A stretch of 64,000 bases of DNA from Impatiens glandulifera. Taxonomy: Eukaryota > Streptophyta > Magnoliopsida > Ericales > Balsaminaceae. The stretch lies in contig NC_061865.1 of NCBI RefSeq assembly GCF_907164915.1, positions 48,953,363-49,017,362 of the forward strand, written 5' to 3'. How positions within the stretch are numbered: the first letter of the stretch is position 1; the number at the start of each line of letters is the position of its first letter. A program made the position numbers and the translations under genes. The notes beneath the pieces are model-generated. The model was not told where the DNA came from. It did no database searches and was given only the letters and a program-made list of their open reading frames with translations. Positions 13,219 to 27,936 of the stretch are shown piece after piece.

Positions 13219-16200
13219 ATGTGGAAGTTAAAGATAGCAGAAGGAGGAGGGAATGAGTGGTTGAGCACCACAAACAATCATGTGGGAAGACAACACTGGG
13301 AGTTTGATCCAGAAGCTGGTACCTCCGAGGAAAGGGCAATTATCGATAACTATCGCCGCCACTTCAAAACCAACCGCTTTCGAGTCAAGCAAAGTTCTGA
13401 TCTCTTAATGCGTTTTCAGGTAATCTTATTTCTCTAAGTCAAATTCAACAAAAACAACCTAAAATAGACAAAGAAACAACTTCATAATTATGTCACTAGT
13501 AAAAGAGTTGTTTTTAACTACGGTACGAATTAACAACGACGATTTTGGCTGATAGTTCAGTGACATAACACATGAACTCATGTCCTTAAGGTATGAATCT
13601 TCACATTTAGACTATTTTAAGTGTCTATAGAATGATTTTATGAGAATTAACAACGGTTTTAGTACCGTCTTAATGATTTCTGGTAATTACAATGTTCTTT
13701 TAGAGTCGTCGGTGTTAGTTAAGAAACAAATATGGCAATTTTAATATCGAGCTTGATCATTTTTAGTTATATAACGACGGTTACTTATTGTTGCAGTTGA
13801 TGCCTACTTAAGATATTTTTAAACTAAACTATTTTGATTTTTCTAGTTATAAGATAAGACTAGTAAAAATGTATTAACTAAAGTGTAACTCCATAAAATC
13901 TTATTCCTAAGGTAGGAAAAGAAAATTAAATAAGACTTTGACGACGTAGCAAAATGGTTGAACAATTTGTCGGTTTTAGTTTAAACAATTATTTTATTGA
14001 TATAAAATGCAAAGAAAAACAATTCTCTAGTTAGTTAATTAGTAACATATGCTTCATTGTTTTATAATCATATTCATAGGGTGGCTAGACCATTTAGATA
14101 CCTAGTTATTTGAATTTTTAATTTGGGTTAATTAAATAACTGATTTAATTAAGTTATTTAATTAATCTTATTTGGTATGAAATATAAAAAGTTGAGTTAT
14201 TTCATTAAAAAAAAAAACTAATAAATTAATGATTGTATTGATGAAAAGATATGTGTTAAGTTATTTAAATAACCATTTCAATGAGACTTTAATTAGTTTC
14301 ACTCAAATACTCTACCTTGTGTATTTAATAATCAAACTATGTAATGCCAAATAATCAAATGTCACTTTGACTATAAAAACACTTATGGTGTCATGATTTT
14401 TTAAAAGACAACCGGCTTCATTTTTAAAGGGATGTCTAAAAATTCAATTAATATATATATATATATATAGAAACCGTCTAACTACGATGAATGATATCAC
14501 TATTTTCAAAGAATTTTTAACCAATAGTTTAAGGAGAAAAACAGTAATCCACTTCAATAATATGTAAAGAAAAAACCTATTGTTTATTTATTCAGATTCG
14601 AATTATTTAAATAAAAAGACTTAAGAGTATTATTCAACAGTCAAAAGAATTATACAAATTTATTGTGGTTTATTTTTTCTTTGTACTTTTTTTAAACTTA
14701 AAATGTATTTAAATAACATTTAAATCTGACAAATTTAAATTCTTTAACAAAATTCTTATTATTTAAACTATTATAATAAGTTAAACATTTTTTATAACAC
14801 AAATAGTTATTAACAGTTCAATAAATAACTTACAAATAAAATTTACCTTTGAACCAAATATGTTAAATAATTTTATTGGGAGATAGCCTAGTTAAAGATT
14901 GTTATTTTGAGATGTCATTCACAAAAGAATGTCACCCATAATTAATTATTATTATATATATTTTTTTTTAAAGTACTGTAGAAATCTATAACAAATAAAT
15001 AATAACTTTTACTTTAACTTTATCAGATAATATCAAAATTTTATTTATCTTTATTTTTTAAAACATATATAATATTTAATATATATATATATATAATAAA
15101 TTAATAATTTATAAGGAAATATAATTTTAAATAAATATGCAAAAAATATTGTTATTATCTTACAAAATAATAATAACAGTATTAACATATTAATTTAAAC
15201 TTTATAATAAACAAATATATCTATATAATAATAATAATAAATTATAGATCACTTCACATTCTAACCATAATATCTTATTTATAAGATAAGAAATAATAAG
15301 GAAATAAAATTATTTTATTTTATTATGTAATTAACTATTTAAATGTTTTTATATAATTTAAAATATATAATAATGATTAATGTTAAATTTGTAATAATAA
15401 TATAAGGTCCAGTTATTAAATTAAAGTTCTTTAATAGAGCAAATTCAGATTTTTGACATTTTTTTTTTGGAACCACACAACTTAAAACTCTTTAGTATTA
15501 CTCCTCCCTTCGAAACTCGGCAACGCTGGCTAATAGTTTGCGTTCCTTGATATTAGTTTTTCCATGAAAAAACTAATCTTATAATCTAGCTCGGGGCGAA
15601 ATATTAGAAAGGTCCAATCATCATTCTCAAAGTTGAGGACGTTCCACGTTAGAACCCCACCAGGCAGCATAAACTATTAGCAAGACAATAAGCCGAGTTT
15701 CGAAAGGGAGGAGCACACCATACCCCTTTATTATAGCTTATTTTACTGTTATTCTTTTGCACCAGTAGACATAACTTCTTAAAAATTTCAAACTCCTCTA
15801 ACTTATTATCTAAATAACATTTATAAACAAATAAATAATAATTCATATCACTAATTTATTTGGTAGTCAAAACTCTTCCTTCAATGAAATTCGGTAGTTA
15901 AATTAGTTATATAATTTTTTTATTTATAAATGACATTTAAATTTAAAAATTTCATAAAATCTCATTTCTATAGTTTCAAACAAAGTAGTATCAAATTATA
16001 AAGTTTGAAAAAAAAAATATTCGAAATCTCAATTAACACGATAAGAATTAAAATATTACTATATTAAAATTAAAATTGAATTGAGAAAGAAATAAAATTG
16101 AATAAAATGTTATATTTTCAGCTTAGAAAAGAAAATGAATGGAAACAAAATCTGGCGGCAATAAAAGTGAATGAAAAAGAAGACATAACTGAAAATGGTT

Positions 16201-19200
16201 TGACAACTACTCTTAGAAGAGCAATCAGCTTCTACTCTACCATTCAAGCCCATGATGGACATTGGCCTGCTGAATCTGCAGGACCTCTCTTCTTCCTTCC
16301 TCCATTGGTAATTGCTTCACCTTCCTTTCCTTTCCTTTCCTTTCACATATATATAAACCATGCATTTCTGATTCTCACCATCTTCTTCTTCTTCCAATCT
16401 TCACTTCAAGGTCATAGCTCTGTCTGTTACTGGCGCTTTGAATGTCGTTCTATCATCAGAACATCAAAAGGAGATCATTCGTTATATCTACAATCATCAG
16501 GTATGATTTCCAACTTCTCTATTTGTATTGGAGTTATAGGAGTTCATATTGTTTTTGTTTCTTTCTTTTACTTGAGCAGAATGAAGATGGGGGTTGGGGA
16601 ATACATATAGAGGGCCACAGCACTGTATTTGGTTCTTGTCTTAGTTATATTGTTCTTAGGATACTAGGAGAAGAAATTGATGGTGGTGAGAATCATGAAG
16701 TTGCTAAAGGCCGTAAATGGATTCTTGATCATGGTGGTGCAGTGGGAATGCCTTCATGGGGAAAGTTCTGGCTCACGGTTTGATTCTTCTTCTTGCTACA
16801 TCATCTGCATATAGTTTGGATTTTTAAAGAATTTGATACATTATCTTGTAGGTACTTGGAACATACGAATGGGATGGCTGCAATCCAATGCCTCCAGAGT
16901 TTTGGTTGCTTCCTAAATTCTTTCCCATCCATCCAGGTTTTGATCTTTTAATTATCAATAAACATCTTGACAGTGTTCAATTGGTTCTTCAATTACATGC
17001 CTATGTCCCATCTTTATCAGTTGGTTCAATATTTAACAACATTTGATCACAAAATGCAGGCAAAATGTTATGCTATTGTCGTTTGGTTTACATGCCTATG
17101 TCATATCTTTATGGGAAAAGGTTTGTTGGGCCTATAACTGCACTAGTTCAATCTTTGAGGCGAGAGATCTACAACGAGAGCTATCACGAGATTGACTGGA
17201 ACAAAGCCCGGAATACATGTGCCAAGGTTAACATCCTAAGACTTATCTTGAAACAACCTAAGATTTTATTTCATCTCTTCCATAAGTTTGACCATATCTT
17301 TCCATGAAAATACATATTTTTGCTCAAAAAAGTGCGCACTAGCCTGATGTTTCCTTTGACAACCATGACTCTATGATATAAAATCCTTAAAGTTTTGATT
17401 GAGTTTTAAGGAGTAGTGATATGAACTTATTTAGACCAAAATGCTCTTAGAAAGTAAAGAGAAAAGAGTATGTAATGATTAAATGGTGTTGATTGATATT
17501 GGAATTAATAAGAAATACAATATTTTTTTGGTAAGAGTGAAATAAATAAGGGAAATTTGGTGAGTGTGTTGTTGAAGTAGAGGAATTTACCTCAGAGGCC
17601 AAAAATTGAGACATGCTTTACAAACTAAAGATCCCAAAAATGGGAGAGTAAGTATTTTTCTAATAACAATAGATGGATTGTTATTGTAGGAGGATCTCTA
17701 CTACCCTCATCCTTTAATGCAAGATATGTTGTGGGGATTCCTTCACCATTTTGCTGAGCCAGTTCTATCACGTTGGCCCTTCTCTGCACTCCGAGAAAAG
17801 GCTCTAAAAGTTGCAATTGAACATGTTCACTATGAGGATGAGAACAGCAGATACCTTTGCATTGGATCTGTAGAGAAGGTAAAACACAATCTAAGTCACT
17901 AATATGTCTAATAAAAAAATTGATCTGATCAACAATTAGTAATGGATTAAAAATTTTCAACTTCCCTTGCAAAGGTATTATGCTTAATTGCTTGTTGGGT
18001 TGAAGATCCGAATTCAGAAGCTTATAAACGACATTTGGCTAGAATACCAGATTACTTTTGGGTGGCGGAAGATGGCTTGAAAATGCAGGTAATGCAACTT
18101 GATATATTATTAGTCTTTACTATAAAATCATGTAGTTAAACTATCTTCACATAAATTTGATGTAGAGCTTTGGATGCCAAATGTGGGATGCTGGTTTTGC
18201 AATTCAGGCAATTATTTCGAGTAACCTTGTTGATGAATACTGGTCAATGCTTAAGAAAGCACATAGTTTCGTTAAAGCATCACAGGTGACATTCTGAAAT
18301 GCAAATCTTCCAGTTATCACAAACAAATTATAGCACATTATATAAAATATACTAAAGCAATAGTTCATTTTTTGTAGGTACGAGAAAACCCATCAGGAGA
18401 TTTCACTATGATGTATAGACACGCAAATAAAGGTGCATGGACATTCTCAATGCAAGATCATGGTTGGCAAGTATCAGATTGTACAGCAGAAGGGTTGAAA
18501 GTACGTAAAATAACTGAATCTATGTATGAATATCATAGTAAAGGAAGATACATGATTTACCCTTGATCTCCCCTTCATTACAGTGTTGCATTCTCTTTTC
18601 ACAAATGCCATCAGAATTTGTGGGGGAGAGTATTGAAACAGAACAATTATATGATGCTGTTAACGTTATCCTTTCCCTACAAGTAAGCCTCGGTCCGAAA
18701 TGATAACAGTAAAACTCAGACTGATGATGCTAGCTAATCATATCTGCATTTTACTTGACTCAGAGCAAAAATGGTGGTTTTCCTGCTTGGGAGCCTCTGA
18801 GAGCATATGGTTGGTTGGAGGTAAGGCTCACCAAGATAACTGAAAATTTGTTAGAACTATTGATATTCAGGCCTTGTTTGATCTTGGGTAATTTCCAAAT
18901 AATCTTGTTTGATGCAACTGTTATTTGGATAAAAAGACATATTTTCTTTTAAACAAAAGAAACAAAAGGATATTTTGGTTTATGACTTGAATGATGTGAT
19001 ATATATTAGTAGATTGTTGATTGGATAGTGAGTTATTTGAAATTAATCTCAAATAAACCACATCATACAAGGCCTTAATGTTGCAAGAGTTAGGTTTATC
19101 AATTTAAACTTCTACAAATCATGCAATTGAACACTTCCTTGCTGCTGGCAAAACAAATGGTCTGAATGTAGAAGTTCAACCCTACCGAGTTCTTTGAAGA

Positions 19201-20833
19201 TGTCCTTATTGAACGAGAGTGAGATTCCTCAATCCCAACTCTTTTGACTTATGAACTAGTCTTGGAATCCACTAGTGTCATTTCATGTTATTTTCTTTTA
19301 TCTATTTTACCCTTTTAGATATGTGGAATGCACTTCATCAGCAATTCAGGGTTTGGTTCTTTTTGCAAAGTTACATCCAAATCACCGGACAAAGGAGGTA
19401 AACAGTTGCATTGATAGAGCAATCAAATACATTGAAGCCACTCAAGAGGCTGATGGTTCATGGTATGTGTATTTTCTGTTTCAAATTACTCTAATAGAAA
19501 TGCAATGATTCAATTGGCAATTCATCAATATAACTAAAAGAGTTCATATTTATTAGGTACGGTTGTTGGGGAATTTGTTATACCTACGGAACATGGTTCG
19601 CTGTTAAAGGACTAACTGCTTGTGGAAAGAACTACCAAAATAGTGCGATATTGCGTAAAGCTTGTAAATTTTTGCTGTCAAAGCAGCTTTCAGATGGTGG
19701 ATGGGGAGAAAGCTACCTTTCAGCCTCAAATAAGGTGTTATAATAATCCATGTTACAATTTTACATGTTTTTATTTTTCTTAAAGTATAAAACTATTTTT
19801 GTTAATCCACGATTAACGCAAAAGTGGCACAAACTGAAACATCCAAAAACAGAACAAGTGCAAGTCATGACATGACATGGGTTATGGAGAATTAATCATA
19901 AGAAGTAAGACATCTAAAAATATCAAAGAAGCTCTAAACTCCAAATCATCTTTTAGTGATCCAAATTCTATACCATTTTACATAGTTTTTAAATTCTTTT
20001 GTCATGGATAAGAAGATAAATACAATATTGGATCAAGATAGTTGCTGAAAAATGCACAACATTGATTCTTTCTCATTATATGATGTTATTTGTCTATGGT
20101 ATAAAGAAATGACTATACCAACTTTATATGGTATATTTATTTTATTCTGTTTCAAAATTTCTCGAAAATACCATCAAAAGTCAATCCTTGATTCTATATT
20201 TTGTTGAACTTTTGTTTGTGGAATTTCAGGTATATACAAATTTAGAAGGAAGCAGATCCAATTTGGTACAAACATCATGGGCTTTGTTGTCTCTAATTGA
20301 TGCTGGACAGGTTTGTCAGTCAAATGAATGTCTTGTGATGCAAAAGAATCCATTTTTTTATTGCTATAATTACTTTACATAAGCAAGTGCATAACAAAAT
20401 TAGGTCTAACATTGAATATTTGATTGAACTTAGGCTGAAATTGACCCAACTCCCATCCATCAAGGGATTAAGTTATTGATAAATTGTCAGATGGAAGATG
20501 GTGATTTCCCCCAACAGGTACAAATGTATTTTAGGATATTGATTCCTAATTTATAGGAAAATAAGTATATTAATACCAACCCTAATGGGTAATAACATAA
20601 CACATTGTTTCTCTTTAATGCAAAATCAAGCAATACTGTGATTTATATCATATAATAAAGGTCATCTAGTTACATATTTGAGATTAATTATTTGTTTAAG
20701 TTGTTGAATGCAGGAAATTACTGGAGTATTTATGAAGAATTGCACGTTGAACTATTCTTCGTACCGAAACATCTTTCCCATTTGGGCACTTGGCGAATAC
20801 CGCAAACGAATCTCACAAAAAGTTGAAGTCTAA
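13219..20833 (+). CDS. Oxidosqualene cyclase, lupeol-synthase type (intact, 18 exons, 760 aa)
   Basis: Cyclises 2,3-oxidosqualene to a pentacyclic triterpene at the ER membrane. Exons: 13219-13419, 16122-16307, 16411-16500, 16580-16777, 16852-16936, 17060-17226, 17690-17878, 17975-18088, 18166-18285, 18378-18500, 18584-18682, 18764-18820, 19172-19218, 19319-19462, 19557-19734, 20230-20310, 20434-20517, 20714-20833. All introns are GT-AG and phases join without a frameshift; 760 aa is normal for the family. The N-terminus [10 protein letters not shown] is typical. The catalytic SDCTAEGLK motif places the protonating Asp at about 484. MLCYCR at 256-261 has Leu at 257, where beta-amyrin synthases have Trp; Leu is the lupeol-synthase signature. 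QW-type repeats such as DGSWYGCWG and GGWGESYLS are present. The product could also be a mixed amyrin/lupeol or taraxasterol-type triterpene. The gene converges on the CYP716 gene 7.1 kb downstream. Confidence 0.95.
13495..13830. mobile_element. Possible CACTA-like remnant in cyclase intron 1
   Basis: The stretch begins CACTAGTAAAAGAG, like a CACTA terminus. It then carries several degenerate ACGACGGTT-type subterminal motifs in both orientations (ACGACGATTTT, ACAACGGTTTTAG, GTCGTCGGTG, ACGACGGTTAC). The matching opposite terminus is not clear. Similar GTCGCTAATAA words appear near 32480. Confidence 0.35.
18870..19074. mobile_element. GGCCTTGTTTGAT-type MITE in cyclase intron 12
   Basis: Left end GGCCTTGTTTGATC and right end CATCATACAAGGCC are inverted. 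The flanks are TCA and TTA, a near-match to the 3-bp Tourist duplication. It accounts for most of the 351-bp intron 12. It has no coding capacity. Confidence 0.6.
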
Positions 20834-21856
20834 GTTTGATGATCATCGATAAATATATATGGTTTGAATATGGACTGTATTTCTATAAATATGTTATGTG
20901 TATTTCTGTTTGGCTTCTTTTCTTGTGATACAATATTTGGTTTGTTGAAAACTTAAGTTTGTTTATTTATTAAAAGTATTCTCGGAGTCTTATCAACTCT
21001 TATCTTTAATATATTGCAAATTTGTCAATGGAATTTGACCTCGAAAATAAAATAATAATAATAATAAAGAAAAAAAATAGTATCAGATTTCAGATATCAA
21101 TAATTTCATTGTTATTGAAATTCTCCTATTGAAAAATTGAGTAATGACAACATTTGTGAGTGATTCTTCAAAAGTTCATCTTGATAGACTTAAGAAATTC
21201 TTCATTGTTGAAGCACTCTTTGGATTATTCAAAAGTTTATCTTCATATTTGTACATAATATTTTTCTTATCTATGATATCTCTCAACAATTAATTTATCT
21301 TTTCACAAGATACACATTTCATTTTGTGATGTCTTAAGGGATCTTTCATGATAATCATGGATGAAATAATTGTTGAGCTAACTTTAATAACATATATAAT
21401 AATTTTTTTTAACAAATCTAAATTACTTGAGTTGACATATGCTCCTCCAACTAATGATAAGGAAATAAATTTGAACCAATCTAGCACCATCAAGGAAAGA
21501 CGAATTGTCAAATGGAAGTTTTTGATTGGGAGTTAATTGAGATTTAAAGACCTTCTTTAAAACTAATAATTTAATTACAAAACAATGATTATTATATTCG
21601 CAACATTTATAAATTCATAAAATAACATATTAATGTCACTAATTTAACTATCAAATTTAGCGGTTAATTTCAACTAATTAAAGATTTTGATAATTAATTA
21701 TTTAAAATTTAACCTTTAAATTAATGACATTAATCTTTATTTTTTTTTATAATTAATGTCAAAAATCTCAATTAATTTTATGGATAAACCATCTTAAAAT
21801 TGTTAGTTAATAATTTGAATCCCATGTATATTCATAAAATTCAATCATGTGAGACA

Positions 21857-21903
<47 letters not shown>

Positions 21904-22640
21904 AGAAATTAATTTTCAATAAATTAAAAAGAGTTACATATAAAAAAAATTAATAAATAATACAAATTTATACAATCAAAATAATTAAATGATGATCTAG
22001 ATATATTTTTTTTTCTAAGTATTAATCCGCAAATACTTAACCATTTAACCAGTTCTAACGAGCTCGAACTCAAGATCTTAGGGTGAGTATCCACATTTAA
22101 GTTCGTGAGCGATGATTATTGAAGTAGAATAAGCCGAACAATTAGTCAAAAAAACGGTGTCGGAAAAATCTTTACAAAATATTTTAAGCGACAACAAAAA
22201 TTTATCCTTAGCCCGATAGTTGGTAAACAACGCCGGAAAAAATCATGGCAAGTGAAAATAGACCAACTACATATATGATCAAAATAGTGAAAAATCCATA
22301 CAAATAATCGGAGAATACATGTAAGAGGTTCTCCATATAAAATATCAAATACAAAAATCTTTTATTGAAAAAATAAAAATTAACTCCATATTTGATTATC
22401 ATCTCCTTTGCTTCTAAGAAGAGGACGGACACATACTCGAGAAAATATCACCAACACAATCGGAGAATATGAGTAGCAAACGATCCACCAATAATTGAGA
22501 GGATTATTCGGATTATAAAAATTCGGAACGAAAAAATCGATCTGATTAAACAGGATTCCAGACCGAACAGAACGCAACACCAACTCAAATTTGAGTGATG
22601 TAAAAAAAAATATCGCACCCTCCTATGCTAAAAAAGTCAC
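20834..22640. other. Spacer downstream of the cyclase
   Basis: This holds the 3' UTR of the cyclase (no single convincing poly(A) signal), AT-rich DNA and a (TA)n run at 21861-21897. No supported gene is present; the short ORFs on both strands near 21.3-21.5 and 22.2-22.6 kb lack any recognisable domain. Confidence 0.6.
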
Positions 22641-22887
22641 GGAGAGACCAATAAATATTAAATTTTCAATTTTTTTAGAATTTATTTTTTAGAGAGAAAA
22701 ATGAAAATATAGAAAAATGTATTGATTAATAATTGAATTTTGGATTTTTTTGATACACAATCTCTCTCAACCAATAATGATTTAAAAATAAAATATAAAA
22801 CAAGTAACAATAAAACAAATACACATCCAATAAACTCTAATTAACAATTGTAAAGTTTATTATAAGTGTAGACTCCATAACTCAACA
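22641..22887 (-). repeat. LTR fragment of the decayed Copia element
   Basis: On the minus strand an LTR-like sequence starts TGTTGAGTTATGG right after a purine-rich tract (CAAGTGGGAGAT, 22888-22899), as expected for a 3' LTR. Its first roughly 65 bp resemble the start of the probable solo LTR at 31941. The outer end of the LTR could not be defined. Confidence 0.55.
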
Positions 22888-23959
22888 ATCTCCCACTTGG
22901 ACACTAATTTCATAATCTCTCGATCGGTAGCGCCTTTCTATCAGGTGTCTTAACGAAGAAGACCAACTGAAGTTGCGCACAACTTCAGTTTCTCATTTAA
23001 CACAGCTTTCGTAAGCAAATTAGTTGAATTCTCACTCCCGGGAATCTTCTCAAGAATTAATACTCCATCTTTTAAAGTTGGCCGGATAAAATGATAACGA
23101 ACTTGTATATGCTTTGTCCTTCCATGATAAACTGGATTTTTTGTCAAATAAATGGCACTCTAACTGTCGCATCGCGACACACTTCCATCGTAGTCTTGAC
23201 CCAATTTTCGCAAAATGGGTTGTAACCACATCATCTCCTTAGCAACCTCTATCACAGCAACATACTCTGCCTCACAACTGGAAAAAATAATAATCTTCTG
23301 CAATTTTAAAACCCAATTGATTGCAGTACCTCCCAGAGTATAAATGTACTCTATTGTGCTCTTCCTACTATGAACATCACAACCATTGTCAGCATCAACA
23401 TATCCTTCTAAATCCATATTAGACTTTCGAAAACACAAAGCGAGACCCGTACTTCCTCTTAGCTATCGTAGTATTCACTTTATTGCTTCTCAATGTTGTC
23501 TACCCGAGTTGCTCATGAATATGCTAACAACTCCCACTGTATGTGTGTTATGTCTGGTCTTGTAAAAATCATTGCATACATAATACAACCAATGGTAGAG
23601 GCATATGGAATATTGGCCATATAATTTTTCTCATCCTCTATTGAAGGCGACCGGTATTTAGATAGTCTGAAGTGTCTAGCTAAGGGGATACTAAGAACTT
23701 TCTTCACATATTGTTTTTGTGAAAGCTTGAGAATTTCTTCATCCCTGAAAATTCTCATCTCAATGATTTGTTTTGCAACACCCAAATCCTTCATTGCAAA
23801 CTTTTCAGACAACTCTTTCTTGAGCTTGTTAATCTCATACAAGCTTCCTCCAGCAATCAACATGTCATTAACGTAGAGGAACAAAATAATGTATGATTTA
23901 TCAAAGCTCTTGATATAGACAACCATATATTTTAGTACACTAAAGCCTGAAACAAACAA
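22888..23959 (-). pseudogene. Decayed Ty1/copia pol: reverse transcriptase and RNase H
   Basis: From 23959 downward the minus strand reads reverse transcriptase with the motif YVNDMLIA (usual YVDD, so the catalytic second Asp pair is altered), then KDLGVAKQIIEM. A frameshift follows, then RNase H with SSCEAEYVAVIE and, after another break, HIQVRYHFIRPT and TNLLTKAV at the C-terminus. The order and motifs are those of Copia pol. Frame breaks near 23510 and 23155 show it is dead. Gag and integrase are not present to the right. Confidence 0.88.
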
Positions 23960-24048
23960 AATTTAAACATTAAAAACATAATCTTAATAATACATACTAG
24001 AGTGAATATGGTGTACCACGACTACTGAACATATTAAAATTATTTGAA

Positions 24049-24113
24049 CCCTAGTACGAGAGGACCGGGGACGCACCTCTAGTGTACCAGTTATCATGCC
24101 TACGGTAAACGCT
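24049..24113 (+). other. Plastid 23S rRNA fragment in the nucleus (NUPT relic)
   Basis: About 65 bp read CCTAGTACGAGAGGACCG, then GACGCACCTCT-like and GTGTACCAGTTATC and ACGGTAAACGCT segments. This is the highly conserved 3' region of plastid-type 23S rRNA. It has a 3-base deletion and several G-to-A/C-to-T changes compared with what I recall of plastid 23S, as expected for old nuclear insertions. It is far too short to be a gene. Confidence 0.75.
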
Positions 24114-25170
24114 AACATGCATGTCGATGCTCTGCATACAAATGTATGCATAGAAAAAAGATAATTAACTTTCCAACAAAAATCATATAAGAAACCATAT
24201 TTGCAACACACTTGCATTAGGAAGAAGACAAATTATTACATTCACCAACAACAATAAAAAAAAAAAGCATGACCATGGAACATAACTACTTCTTCCTTAA
24301 TACCCTCAGCATAATTACCTGTAACATGTATAAAATATATGAGTCTATAAGAACTCTCTTTACCAATTTACTAGCTACAAAACAAGGGAACTATAAAGAA
24401 AAGAAAATCAACTAAATTATTAAGTGGAAACACACTCTAGCATCATTCACAATGATAAATGGTGTTTCAGAGAAATATAACTCTCAACAAGGAGGAATAA
24501 CAAGGAGGAATACAGTTAATGATTTTATCATCGACTTCATGCATGAGTAGTTGTGTAATATGAAAACTGAGATGGCCATGCAAATGAATATTACATATCA
24601 CAAACAATTAAAAATTAAAAACTGGAAATTCCAAGAACATGTGCATCTTCACGAACTCGCAAATTTTGTCCTGTTGGATCAAACAAATCAGTTATCACCT
24701 ATGAGGATAACAGATTATTTATATCCTAGATCCTATTCTATACACCATTCATTAACATTTGTAAAAGTATTTATTTCTATTAACCTCATTATAGATTTCA
24801 AGATATGATACTCAAAGAAGAAACTCTTGGCATGGAGTCTGAAGCATGAACTTAATAATTAACATCAACTTAACATTGAAAAGAGGTATTAACAATGGTA
24901 AATATTATGTCAAATTATTTCTATTCATGGAAAGTACTTTTCAATATCATTGATTTGAACAGAAAATAGTCTAAATTAGTGGAATCTCAAACTGAAAAAG
25001 GATCTTCAAGAAAAAAGATATTGTTGACTAGTTGAGTCAACTAAGTCAAGCATATAAAAGGGGTCATGAACTATTTTCAAAAAAGTATGAGCACGGGTGG
25101 CTCGACATACTCGAGTAATGCTACCATTGGACATTCGAAGTTGTCATGAATGAAGAATTTTTAGATGATT
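24114..25170. other. Spacer without recognised genes
   Basis: AT-rich DNA with scattered short ORFs and no domain that I recognise. The right part (from about 25000) merges into the leader of the Gypsy relic. Confidence 0.5.
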
Positions 25171-26400
25171 GACCCTTCATAGGATCGCATCGACATTCGC
25201 ATTCGCATAGACATGTATATACATTGTCATTCATTTGCATCGGCATTCGCATAGGCATGTGCATTCATGGACGTTCGTTTGCATGCACATTTGTATCAAC
25301 AAATGCATACATTGGCTTTATTTACATTGATATCAACTCTATCGCTAACTACTTTCGCGTTATAGGTTGAGAGATTAGATTACCTTCGGTCAAAGAAGTT
25401 AGCATTGTTGAAACATGGCTGATGAACAAATTCAACATGTTGAGGCAATGCGTTCGGAAATGGAAGAATTACGAACGATGGTTCAACAACTTCAGAGACA
25501 AGTCGACGGTCTCACCTCGACGGTGCACAACCTCTTTGTGCACGACTCCTCAAGAAATAAATTTTTGAAAATTTTGAAACAACGAATCAATGAGGACTTT
25601 TAGGTTTAGAAAAACCGTTGGATGAGTTTGACTTTAATCATGGTAGATCCACCAAGTGAAGATCTTTAGATTTTCATGATTCTGAAAATCCTTGATTACA
25701 CATAATGAGCCCTCATGACTATCTACACTTTCACCTCATTCCAGGACCTAATAGTCATAGGCAAGGCCGACGATTAGGGTGGGCAAGATCATCGCCCAGG
25801 GCCCCAAAATTAAGAAGGCCCAAAAAAAATTTTATGCAGTACTATAAAAAAAATTATGTTTTATGTTTCTTTCTACTCGTCTCTCTCTAAAATTTAGGCC
25901 CCAAATTTTAGTTCGTCTAGGGCCCAAAAATAAATGAGACGGCTCTGGTCATAGGGTACAAGTTAGACGATGCCACACTCCTTAAGGACATATCTAATAA
26001 GCCGCTCGATGTTAAAAAGGACTATGCTAAAGAGGTTGATATGGATGAGGGAAATCCAAGGAGAAAGGAAAGTTATGAGAAACATTTAGATGGACATTCG
26101 TGCTAAAGGACTAATCCTCGTGTTCCTCCATTTGCTCTTAAAAAGAAAAAGGAACTTGAAAGAGTTTGGGATGCCTCCAAATCAAATGATGAACATTCTA
26201 AAAGAAAAAAGAATGATTAGAGAATTGGAACCACGAAAGAATATTACATTCATAGACAAATATGAGGATGAATTTTGTGAATATCATTAGATATGGCAAT
26301 ATTCCACTAACCATTGTTTTAAGTTGAAGACCAAGATGCGAGATCTCATTGATCGATAGAAAGCTCTAATGCCGAATGACTATGAGTCCAAATCAATCGA
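25171..26400 (+). pseudogene. Ty3/gypsy gag relic with repeated leader
   Basis: The leader (25171-25310) has direct repeats of GCATTCGCAT-like words. A gag-like N-terminus starts at 25415 (MADEQIQHVEAM) with a predicted coiled-coil helix (EMEELRTMVQQLQRQVDGL), then a frame break at about 25600. A far-downstream piece near 26270 reads DEFCEYH, stop, NHCFKLKTKMRDLID, which resembles the CCHC/gag tail of plant Gypsy elements. A hAT MITE is nested inside at 25762-25947. No pol is present. Confidence 0.65.
25762..25947. mobile_element. hAT-type MITE with perfect 8-bp target duplication
   Basis: The 186-bp element starts CAAGGCCGACGATT and ends GAGACGGCTCTG, which are imperfect inverted ends. It is flanked on both sides by GTCATAGG (25754-25761 and 25948-25955), an exact 8-bp target duplication diagnostic of hAT insertion. 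GGGCCC-rich interior words are typical of plant hAT MITEs. It interrupts the older Gypsy gag relic, so it arrived later. Confidence 0.85.
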
Positions 26401-26466
26401 ATTTTAAAACAATTAAATTTTGAACTATTTAAATAAAATAAAAGATATAAATAAATAAATTAATTA

Positions 26467-27936
<1,470 letters not shown>

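Noticed and set aside
16098..16610. Continuous ORF through cyclase exons 2 and 3
   Set aside because: It reads into intron 2 with loss of family similarity; exon borders with GT-AG restore the expected protein.
24049..24113. rRNA gene
   Set aside because: Only about 65 bp of a conserved region with decay; it is an organelle DNA fragment.
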